38,825 bases of DNA from Pseudoflavonifractor intestinihominis (GTDB lineage Bacteria > Bacillota > Clostridia > Oscillospirales > Oscillospiraceae): contig NZ_JBBMFK010000034.1 in NCBI RefSeq assembly GCF_040096055.1, positions 1-38,825 of the forward strand, given 5' to 3'. A model generated the notes under the pieces. It was not told where the DNA came from. It saw nothing but the letters and a program-made list of their open reading frames with translations, and ran no database searches. Both the position numbers and the translations under genes were made by a program. Positions 32,129 through 38,825 of this stretch are shown piece after piece (position 1 is the stretch's first letter; each line of letters starts with the position of its first letter).

Positions 32129-32166
32129 AAAAATCCCTTCCCCATAGCCATGGGGAAGGGATTTTT
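32129..32166. terminator. Bidirectional terminator after the CrtI-like operon
   Basis: AAAAATCCCTTCCCCAT and its complement form a 17-bp perfect stem with a 4-base loop. T-runs follow on the plus strand and, as the complement of A-runs, on the minus strand. Ends this operon and the SLH gene. Confidence 0.9.
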
Positions 32167-32173
32167 ATGTTTT

Positions 32174-33457
32174 TTACTTGAGCACGTTCTCGCAGAACCG
32201 CATGAGGAGCGCGGCGGCCTGGGAGCGGGTGGCGGAACCGGAGGGCAGCAGAGCCCCGGCGTCGGTGCCGGTGAGCAGGCCCTTGGCCGCCGCCCAGCCC
32301 ACGGCCTCCACCGCGTATTCGCCGATGCCGGCGGCGTCGGTGTAAGCGGACAGGTCGGCAGCGGCGGACACGTCCTTGCCCAGGCTGCGGGCGTAGCGGT
32401 AGAGAATGACCGCCATCTGCTCCCGGGTGATGGTGTCCTCAGGGCCGAAGCGGCCGTCCCCGTAGCCGGTGACGATGCCGTTGGCGTTGGCCCAGTTCAC
32501 CGCGTCGGCGTACCAGGCGCCGGCGGCCACATCGGCAAAACCGGCCGCGGCGGTGGCGGCGGGGCTGCCCGCCAGACGGTAGAGATTGGTGACGATCATG
32601 CCGCGGGTGGTGGTCAGGTCGGGGGCGAAGAGGCCGTCGCCGGTGCCGCCCATGAGGCCCTTCTCGTAGACATAGGCCACGCTGTCATAGTACCAGCTGC
32701 CGGACACCACATCGGTGAAGGGCAGGCCGGCGGGGGCCTCGCCGCCCCGGAAGGAGGCGGTGACGGTCACAGCGGAGGCGGGCATGGTGAAGGTGTACCG
32801 GCCGTCCCCTCTGTCCCGCAGGTCCAGGGCCTTGCCGGAGGCGTCCACGGCGGTCAGGCTCTCCAGCCGGTAGCCCTCCTGGGGCTGCACGGTCAGGGTG
32901 ACGCTCATGCCGATGGGGGCGCGGCTGGGGCTGACGCCCACCTTGCCGCCGGCGGCGGCGTTGACGGTGACGGGCCAGGTGGTGACCACATCGCCGGTGA
33001 CGCCGTTCTCATCCACAGTGGGATAGGTGGTCTCCCCCAGGCCGCTGTCCAGGGTCTTCATGTCAGAGGCCTTGACCACGGTGAAGGGGGTATCGGCGGT
33101 GGAGATCACGCCCAGGGTCAGGGCCCCGTCCGCCGTCAGGGCGCCGGACTTGGCGGTGACATAGACGGTCACGTTGGCGCCGTCCTGCTTGAAGGTGGTG
33201 TACACGCCGGGGATGTCGCTCACGCTGCTGTCTGCGGCAAAGGCGTACACCGTGCTGTCCTCGGACAGCGCAAAGGTCACCTGCAGGCTCTGGCAGCCGT
33301 CGGGCAGGCCGGTGAAGCCCACCTCCTGGCTGGTGGCCTCCTTGTCGGAGGAGACCACCAGCCGGGGGCCGCCGGAGGCGGCGGAGGCGGGGACTGCCAG
33401 CAGGGAAACTGCCATGGCCAGGGCCAGCAGCAGGGACAAAACGGAAGTCTTGCGCAC
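32174..33457 (-). CDS. S-layer-homology protein with an N-terminal cohesin-like beta domain
   Basis: A 427-residue secreted protein. The signal peptide (MRKTSVLSLLLALAMAVSLL, cleaved after ASA near residue 27) is followed by a beta-rich domain to about residue 150, whose spacing of hydrophobic strands (SLQVTFALSEDSTVYAFAAD, GANVTVYVTAKSGALT) recalls cohesins. A short beta-repeat domain (VSPSRAPIGMSVTLTVQPQE) comes next, then three SLH repeats from about residue 250 that bind cell-wall polymers. The GTG start follows GGGAGG. It lies 20 bases after the M60 peptidase gene and is its operon partner. The cohesin call is an inference. Confidence 0.85.
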   Translation of the reverse strand: MRKTSVLSLLLALAMAVSLLAVPASAASGGPRLVVSSDKEATSQEVGFTGLPDGCQSLQVTFALSEDSTVYAFAADSSVSDIPGVYTTFKQDGANVTVYVTAKSGALTADGALTLGVISTADTPFTVVKASDMKTLDSGLGETTYPTVDENGVTGDVVTTWPVTVNAAAGGKVGVSPSRAPIGMSVTLTVQPQEGYRLESLTAVDASGKALDLRDRGDGRYTFTMPASAVTVTASFRGGEAPAGLPFTDVVSGSWYYDSVAYVYEKGLMGGTGDGLFAPDLTTTRGMIVTNLYRLAGSPAATAAAGFADVAAGAWYADAVNWANANGIVTGYGDGRFGPEDTITREQMAVILYRYARSLGKDVSAAADLSAYTDAAGIGEYAVEAVGWAAAKGLLTGTDAGALLPSGSATRSQAAALLMRFCENVLK

Positions 33458-33477
33458 GATTTTTTTATCCTCCCTCG

Positions 33478-36400
33478 TTATCCGGCATTGCCGGTCAGTA
33501 CAATCTCGGGCAGCTCCACCGGGTGCTCATCGTCGCCGCCGTCGGGGAAGCTGATCCACAGGGTCTGGCTGGTGACGCGCTTGCTGTCGGCGCTGTTGGG
33601 GTCGTCGGTGCGGTAGAACACGGCGCGGATCTCAATGGGATACCGGTCGGTGACGCCGGAGGCGCTGTTGAGCTCCTCCTCCTTCTCCATGTCGGGCACG
33701 AAGATGAAGAAGCCGTCGCTGGTGTCGCTGACCGCGCCGTCGGCGGGGATCTCGGCCAGCAGGTACAGCTCGCCGTTCATGGCCCGCTCCACGCTGGTCA
33801 CGTCGCCCGCCTCGGGGGTGGTGTTGTACCGGGCCTGGATCTCCACGTAGTTGTACACGGGGTCGCCCCGGTAGGTGCCCAGGATCACCAGGGTGCCGGC
33901 GGGGATGTCGCCGTAGGCGTTCTTCAGGATGCCCACGGTGGCGCCCTCGTAGAAGTCCACCCGGTCGCCGGGATAGTCCAGCAGCTCCACGGCAGCGCCC
34001 TCGGGCACGCCGGTGACGGTCAGGGACACCACGGAGTAGGTCCAGATGCGGGTGTCGTCGGGCTGGGCGCCGGGCTTGGTGAAGTAGGCCACCAGCTCGG
34101 AGCCGGTCAGGGTGCCGGTCTTGACGGTGACGCTCTTCTCCTCGGTCCGCTCCTGGTCGTCGGTCACCCGCACCGTGGCGGTGACGGTGTACTCGCCGCT
34201 CATCTCGCTCTCATTGGTGACCTTGATGCCGGTGACGTTCACGGCGGCGGCGTTCTTCATGGTAAAGGTGAGGGTGCCCTCGCCCTGCTCCACCTGGTAC
34301 AGGTCGGCGCTGATGGTCTTGTCGTATGCCACCAGGACCTCCTCAGCCTGGGCCTCGGCGCCCAGGTTGCCCAGCTTGTCCACAGGCACCACGGAGTAGG
34401 TGTAGGTCAGGTTGTTGGCGGCCCCCAGGTCGTCCACATAGGAGGCCTCGGTGGTGAAGGCGATGGCCTTGCCGTTGCGGCGGATCTCATAGCCCAGGAT
34501 GTTGGCGCTGTCGGTGTGGCTGATGGTCAGGGTCACCTTGGACTCGCTGACAGAGGCGGACACGGTGGCGGCGCCGTCAGCGGCCTGGCCGCTGGCCAGA
34601 CGGTAGGTGCGGGAGGCGTCGTTCAGGTACCAGATGGCGCGGTCCTCGGCGGTGTAGCCGCCCAGGATGTCCTTCACGCCGTCGCTGAGGATCATGCCCC
34701 AGCGGGTGAAGAACTCGGTCAGGTTCCGGTCGGCCACCTTGGAGGCGATGAGGGCCACCCGCTCGTCGTAGGTGTAGCCGCTGCCGTACTCGCCGCTCTT
34801 CCACAGCTTGAAGAACTGGTTGAAGAAGGCCAGAGGCTGGTCGGCCCCGTCATAGGCCAGGTGGAGCTGCCAGTACATGCCCAGCTGGACGAACACGTTG
34901 TTGGCGGCGCCGGGGCGGCCCTGAGCCACCTTGTCAAAGATCTGGGCCCAGCGGCCGTCCTCGGTGAGGCGGGTGGTCAGGTCCATGGAGCTGCCGTCCC
35001 AGGCCTGGAGGGCCAGGGAGTAGATGTTGTTGGTGCACTCGGTCTTGCCCAGCTTGTCCATGTTGTGGCCGATCTCGTGGGCGATGCCCCAGCCGAACAG
35101 GCCGTTGGCGTTGCCCTCGCCGGTGGCGGAGGTGGGCTTGCCCTGGACCAGGGCGGCGGTGGAGCCGTACTCCACGCCCACGTGGTTGCCGGCGGCGTAC
35201 ATGAAGGCGCCGGCGAACATGCGCATGTAGCGGATGTTCTGGCGGGTGGTCATGGGATAGGTGTAGCCGGTCAGGGCGGTATTGGCGTCAATGATTCCCT
35301 GGACCTTGTTGGCGATGAAGAGCTCCTCCTCCCAGGCCAGGATGTTCTGGTACATGGCGTTCACCATGGCGTCCCTGTCCCGGTTCACGCCCTTGAGCCC
35401 GGCCAGGGCCTGGTCGGCGGGGATGGAGAGGAGCACGCTGGGGGTGGAGATCTCGGTGGCGTTGCGGATGTCGGTGGTCAGGCCGCTGGCGGACAGGCCG
35501 TCCACCCAGGCGGTCAGGGCGTCCACATAGGCGCCGATGGCCTCCTTGCGGGCGTCCTCGCCCAGGGCGTACCAGTTGGACAGCTCCAGCACGGGCATCT
35601 CCCAGGCGTTGGTCAGCACCCGGACCTGGAACTTGATCTGCTCGGGATTGCTGCCGGCATAGGTCAGGTACAGGGGGCCGCCCCGGGTGGCGCTCAGGCT
35701 GCCGATCTTCTCAATGGTGATGTAGTTGCGGCCGTTCTTCAGGGCCACGGGGGTGCCCTTCCACACGCCGGACTCGCCGTAGAACTGGGTGGGCACCACG
35801 TAGACGGTGGCGTCGTCGGGCAGGTCGGCGTAGATGGCCACGGTGGCCCCGGCGGCGGCGGTGATGCCCAGGGGCTGGAGGTCGCTGGCAGTCTGGCCGG
35901 CGGCCTTGTCGGCGGCGGCGGCGGTGCTGCGGCTCTGGAAGTCGTTTTTCACCAGGCCCAGGGCGTCGTCCTCCTTGTCCAGCAGGGCCTGGGCCAGGTT
36001 CAGCTCGTCGCTGAGCCGGGACAGGTCCATATAGAAGCTGCTCAGGGCGGACAGGCGCTCCCGCAGGGCGGTGATGTCGGCCTGCTCCACATCGCCCCGC
36101 AGCTGGGTGAAGGCGCCGTCGGTGAACAGGGCGGAGATGTCGTCGGCCAGGGTGTCGCTGTCATAGAAGGCGATCTCGGAGATGCTCACACGGGGGCCGC
36201 CGGTCTTCTCGCCCATGCCCAGGGTCACGCTCTTGACCCCCTTGGTCTCGGGGAAGGAGAAGATATAGTAGTTGCTGCCGGTGATGTTGGCGCCGTCACG
36301 GTAGTAGGTGGCCAGAGTCTGGCCGTCCTCACCCTTCAGGGTGATGGTGTAGTTGCCGATGCGGTTCTTGTAGGCGGCGTCCAGGTAGGGCACCAGCAGC

Positions 36401-38346
36401 AGGTAGTTCATGTCGTGGGTGCTGGCAAAGGTGTAGGTGATGTTGCTGTTGTCCCACCAGGTGGCCGCCACCCAGTAGGTGTTGGGGTCGTTGTCGGTCA
36501 GGTCGGTCTTCACGTTGAAGTTGGGGCACAGGTCCTTGTTCACGTTGCTGGGGGTGGCCATGACAATGGAGGTGATCTCCCCGTTGTCAATCCGGTTGGT
36601 CTCGGGCAGGGCGGGCATCTCAAAGCCCTCCTTGTCCGGCGTGCCCAGAGCCACGGCGGACATGGGGCCGGTGCCGTGGAGGTTGCCCGCCTTCACAGCC
36701 ACCTCGTACTCGGTGCCGTTGGTCAGGCCGGTGATCACCGCGCCCAGAGAGGCGGTGTTGCTCCCCCAGGCCTGGAACTGCTCCGCGCCCTTCACCCGAT
36801 AGAACACCTGGTAGTAGGTGGCGTCCTTGGTCTTGCCCCAGGACAGGCGCAGGGCGCCGTCGGCGTTCTCCACCACGATGTTGGAGGGGGCGCCGGGCAC
36901 AGTGGCGGGCAGGGGCATGGCGGAGAGCACCGCGGAGGGGGTTCCGCTCCAGTCGCCGCTGACAGCGGTGACCTGGAAGTAGTAGGTCTTGCTGTTCTCC
37001 AGGTCGGAGATCACGATCCGGTTGGTGTTGGCGCCGGCGGTGCGGTCCAGGCGGTCCTTTTCGGTGCCGTAGGCCACGGTGTAGCCGGTCACGTTGGGCA
37101 GGGCCTCCCACACCAGGGTGATCTCGCCGTCGCCGGCGGTGGCGGCCACGCCCTTCACCTGGTTGTCCGCCTTGATCTCGTCGGACACGATGTCCTTGAG
37201 GAACTCGATCTGGGTGACGGTGGCGAAGGCGGGCTTGTCGCCAGTCTGGCCCTCCACCTTGGACACCTGGATGGTGACCTTCTTCACGGGCACCTTCATG
37301 CCCAGGTCAATGGTCACCACGTTCTCGCCGGCGATGCGGCTGGTGGCGTGGGTGCCGGCGGGGGCGGTCACGTCAAAGGACACCGTCTTGGTCTGCTCGC
37401 GGCCCTCCTCGTCCAGATACACCACCTCAGCGGTGCCAGCCTGGATGCCGCCGGCAGTGCTGGGGGAGGTGATGGAGATCTCGCTCATCTCAGTGGGCTT
37501 GTCCAGGGTGATGGGGATGGACAGCTCCTCGGCCCCCTCGGCAGGGGCCACGGTGACGGTGCTCTCCCCGGTGAACAGGCTCTCCAGGCTGCCGTCGGTG
37601 ACGGTCAGGCCCTCCTGCTCCACAGTGGCGGACACAATGGCGGCAGTGTCCAGCACCTTGGGCGTGCCGGTGATGTCCACCATCTTGTTGACGTAGGACA
37701 GGTCGGTGATGTCCACCACCCCGTCGCCGTTGAGGTCGCAGACGTTCCCGGCGCCGTTCAGGCCCAGCTGGGCATCCATGGCGGTCAGGTCGGCACTGTC
37801 CACAGCGCCGCTGCCGTCCAGGTCGCCCAGGGAGAAGGTGCCGTCGTCCGTGGACACGATCACATGCTTGGAGTAGTCCTGAAGGGTGACTTGGGCAGTG
37901 CAGGCGGCGTAGCCCGTGCCGGTCAGGGTCAGGGTGTAGTCCTTGCCGGTGTCCTTATCCGCAGGCAGGCCGGTGAGCACCACCTGGTAGCTGCCGATCT
38001 GCTCCTCAGTGGTCATGGCCACGCCCTGTGTGTTCTGCTTTTCCACAGAGACCTGGGCGGCGGTGATGCCGCTGCCGGACACCTCCCCGGTCTCAAGGTT
38101 GATTATAGCGCTGTTCTGGCTGCCGTCGGTCAGCTGGAGCTTGATGGCCCGCTTGGCCACCTCAGCCGCCGTCTGGGGCAGCGCGAAACGAATGGTCAGA
38201 GAAATGGAACCGGTGGTCTGGCTCACCTGACGGAGGGAGTCCTCCTGGGTGGAAATGGCGGCTGCGGACGGCAGCCAAGCGGTGCAGAGAGAGCCCACCA
38301 TGGCCAGGCTCAGCAGGCCGGAAACGACCCGACGCGTATACTTCAA
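33478..38346 (-). CDS. Secreted M60-type (enhancin-like) metallopeptidase with dockerin and fibronectin III domains
   Basis: A 1622-residue protein. A signal peptide (VVSGLLSLAMVGSLCTAWLP) is followed by a beta domain and a dockerin-like pair of calcium loops at about residues 165-225 (GDLDGSGAVDSADL and CDLNGDGVVDITDL). Next come two fibronectin III domains (about 395-580), a discoidin-like domain (to about 760), and an M60-like catalytic region with HEIGHNMD at His1090-Glu1091-His1094 and the third ligand Glu1103 (HExxHx8E). A C-terminal beta region ends it. M60 enzymes cut O-glycosylated mucins. TTG at 38344-38346 is preferred, as AGGAAGG lies 9 bases upstream; an ATG further out lies nearer the promoter with no such site. 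Confidence 0.87.
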   Translation of the reverse strand: MKYTRRVVSGLLSLAMVGSLCTAWLPSAAAISTQEDSLRQVSQTTGSISLTIRFALPQTAAEVAKRAIKLQLTDGSQNSAIINLETGEVSGSGITAAQVSVEKQNTQGVAMTTEEQIGSYQVVLTGLPADKDTGKDYTLTLTGTGYAACTAQVTLQDYSKHVIVSTDDGTFSLGDLDGSGAVDSADLTAMDAQLGLNGAGNVCDLNGDGVVDITDLSYVNKMVDITGTPKVLDTAAIVSATVEQEGLTVTDGSLESLFTGESTVTVAPAEGAEELSIPITLDKPTEMSEISITSPSTAGGIQAGTAEVVYLDEEGREQTKTVSFDVTAPAGTHATSRIAGENVVTIDLGMKVPVKKVTIQVSKVEGQTGDKPAFATVTQIEFLKDIVSDEIKADNQVKGVAATAGDGEITLVWEALPNVTGYTVAYGTEKDRLDRTAGANTNRIVISDLENSKTYYFQVTAVSGDWSGTPSAVLSAMPLPATVPGAPSNIVVENADGALRLSWGKTKDATYYQVFYRVKGAEQFQAWGSNTASLGAVITGLTNGTEYEVAVKAGNLHGTGPMSAVALGTPDKEGFEMPALPETNRIDNGEITSIVMATPSNVNKDLCPNFNVKTDLTDNDPNTYWVAATWWDNSNITYTFASTHDMNYLLLVPYLDAAYKNRIGNYTITLKGEDGQTLATYYRDGANITGSNYYIFSFPETKGVKSVTLGMGEKTGGPRVSISEIAFYDSDTLADDISALFTDGAFTQLRGDVEQADITALRERLSALSSFYMDLSRLSDELNLAQALLDKEDDALGLVKNDFQSRSTAAAADKAAGQTASDLQPLGITAAAGATVAIYADLPDDATVYVVPTQFYGESGVWKGTPVALKNGRNYITIEKIGSLSATRGGPLYLTYAGSNPEQIKFQVRVLTNAWEMPVLELSNWYALGEDARKEAIGAYVDALTAWVDGLSASGLTTDIRNATEISTPSVLLSIPADQALAGLKGVNRDRDAMVNAMYQNILAWEEELFIANKVQGIIDANTALTGYTYPMTTRQNIRYMRMFAGAFMYAAGNHVGVEYGSTAALVQGKPTSATGEGNANGLFGWGIAHEIGHNMDKLGKTECTNNIYSLALQAWDGSSMDLTTRLTEDGRWAQIFDKVAQGRPGAANNVFVQLGMYWQLHLAYDGADQPLAFFNQFFKLWKSGEYGSGYTYDERVALIASKVADRNLTEFFTRWGMILSDGVKDILGGYTAEDRAIWYLNDASRTYRLASGQAADGAATVSASVSESKVTLTISHTDSANILGYEIRRNGKAIAFTTEASYVDDLGAANNLTYTYSVVPVDKLGNLGAEAQAEEVLVAYDKTISADLYQVEQGEGTLTFTMKNAAAVNVTGIKVTNESEMSGEYTVTATVRVTDDQERTEEKSVTVKTGTLTGSELVAYFTKPGAQPDDTRIWTYSVVSLTVTGVPEGAAVELLDYPGDRVDFYEGATVGILKNAYGDIPAGTLVILGTYRGDPVYNYVEIQARYNTTPEAGDVTSVERAMNGELYLLAEIPADGAVSDTSDGFFIFVPDMEKEEELNSASGVTDRYPIEIRAVFYRTDDPNSADSKRVTSQTLWISFPDGGDDEHPVELPEIVLTGNAG

Positions 38347-38489
38347 TGCAGTCAACCTTCCTCTCAAAGTTCTTTGGTGACATAGTTGCTCCCAGCCGGG
38401 CCCCCGGGCGGCGCGCACGCCCGAACCGGAACGGCGGAGGGGCTTTCCCCCCTCTCTCCGCGCCGTGACCTGACTGGGATTGTGTGGAG

Positions 38490-38518
38490 ATTATACTTGA
38501 TTACTCCTAGGGTTTCAA
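38490..38518 (-). promoter_or_regulatory. Promoter of the M60-SLH operon
   Basis: Minus strand: TTGAAA (38513-38518), 17-base spacer, TATAAT (38490-38495). Leaves a leader of about 135 bases. An AT-rich tract upstream (38545-38590) may act as an UP element. Confidence 0.8.
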
Positions 38519-38630
38519 TGGACATTTGGTTACTTTTTGCTTTTTCATGCTGTATGCATAAAAAATAATTGTAACCATTCTTTTTTAGGGCATTATTCAC
38601 AACACCCTGGAATTTATCCCTAAATTCGCC

Positions 38631-38679
38631 AAAAAAGGAGCCGTCCCCCTCGATTTTCGGGGAAAACGGCTCCTTTTTT
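38631..38679. terminator. Bidirectional terminator after the nagA-like gene
   Basis: AAAAAAGGAGCCGT and ACGGCTCCTTTTTT form a 14-bp stem, with an inner CCCC/GGGG extension. T-runs follow on both strands. Ends the minus-strand nagA-like gene just before the M60 promoter region. Confidence 0.9.
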
Positions 38680-38693
38680 GTGCTATTTCGCTG

Positions 38694-38825
38694 TTATTTT
38701 ACAATTTTGCCCTGGAAAATGATGTGGCGGATGTTCAGCTCCCGGTCCAGCAGCACCACGTTGGCCCACTTGCCGCTCTCCAGGCTGCCGCACCGGCTGT
38801 AGATGCCGATGGCCCGGGCCGGGTT
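38694..38825 (-). CDS. nagA: N-acetylglucosamine-6-phosphate deacetylase, C-terminal part (partial)
   Basis: Only the last 43 codons are in the window. They read NPARAIGIYSRCGSLESGKW, then ANVVLLDRELNIRHIIFQGK and IVK before TAA. NPA(R)xxG, a G-x-L-x-x-G-K segment and the A-x-x-V-x-L-D strand are the conserved C-terminus of NagA-type amidohydrolases, which deacetylate GlcNAc-6-phosphate in amino-sugar use. Other amidohydrolases share this tail, so the exact name is likely but not certain. The N-terminus and catalytic residues are outside the window. An amino-sugar gene beside a mucin-directed M60 operon is consistent with mucin glycan use. Confidence 0.75.
   Translation of the reverse strand, partial: NPARAIGIYSRCGSLESGKWANVVLLDRELNIRHIIFQGKIVK

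Noticed and set aside
33523..38385. A 1620-residue open frame on the plus strand, opposite the M60 gene
   Set aside because: Same shadow composition; the minus strand has clear signal peptide, dockerin and HExxH motifs.
1..38825. CRISPR arrays, tRNA or rRNA genes
   Set aside because: No regularly spaced repeats, cloverleaf-like sequences or rRNA signatures were noticed in the window.

Overview
The window joins two kinds of DNA. Positions 1 to about 12640 are part of an integrative conjugative element (ICE) of the clostridial type, with moderate GC, low-GC intergenic regions and Tn916-style regulatory genes. Positions from about 12640 to the end are GC-rich chromosome of an anaerobic gut Bacillota. 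Strong Shine-Dalgarno sites, TTG starts, S-layer-homology anchors, a dockerin-bearing M60 peptidase and a mucin/xylan lifestyle suggest an Oscillospiraceae member (Flavonifractor/Lawsonibacter-like). That placement is inferred from gene content and composition only. No rRNA, tRNA or CRISPR array was seen.

ICE part, mostly on the minus strand: mobC (cut by the window edge), a possible oriT region, the Orf7/Orf8 regulatory pair ending in a strong terminator, an XRE regulator, and a nitroreductase-MATE-MATE cargo operon with a textbook promoter and an intrinsic terminator inside its leader. A duplicated block (1443-1749 and 2485-2790) carries an orf7 start plus its leader. A complete group II intron (6287-9047) sits in a maff2 gene, but its 3' flank is not maff2, so it marks a rearrangement that probably removed the conjugation genes. 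Beyond it lie a broken virD4, an AbrB/PIN toxin-antitoxin pair on the plus strand, tnpW, a deletion-truncated dnaC and a DUF6017 replication initiator gene. The element is therefore decayed. Its end cuts off a gene that began just after xylB.

Chromosomal part: (a) a pentose locus, GH43 glycosidase plus xylulokinase, divergent from a ROK repressor, with two matching palindromes at the two promoters; (b) a tightly overlapping operon encoding an NAD(P)/FAD oxidoreductase, a molybdopterin oxidoreductase, a 4x[4Fe-4S] protein and an EamA transporter, which looks like a soluble, pyridine-nucleotide-fed molybdoenzyme system; (c) divergent from it, ridA and an internally deleted mobA-like gene; (d) a large secreted tandem 5'-nucleotidase/cyclic phosphodiesterase (YfkN-like) with SLH domains and one frameshift; (e) a LysR regulator divergent from a CrtI-like flavoprotein and a ferredoxin reductase with its own [2Fe-2S] domain; (f) an operon for a 1622-residue secreted M60-type peptidase with a dockerin and an SLH protein; (g) the 3' end of a nagA-like gene.

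The candidates most worth follow-up are the molybdoenzyme/flavoprotein/EamA operon, the CrtI-like/ferredoxin reductase pair, the dockerin-peptidase plus SLH-anchor operon, the attenuated nitroreductase-MATE operon and the repeated leader in the ICE.
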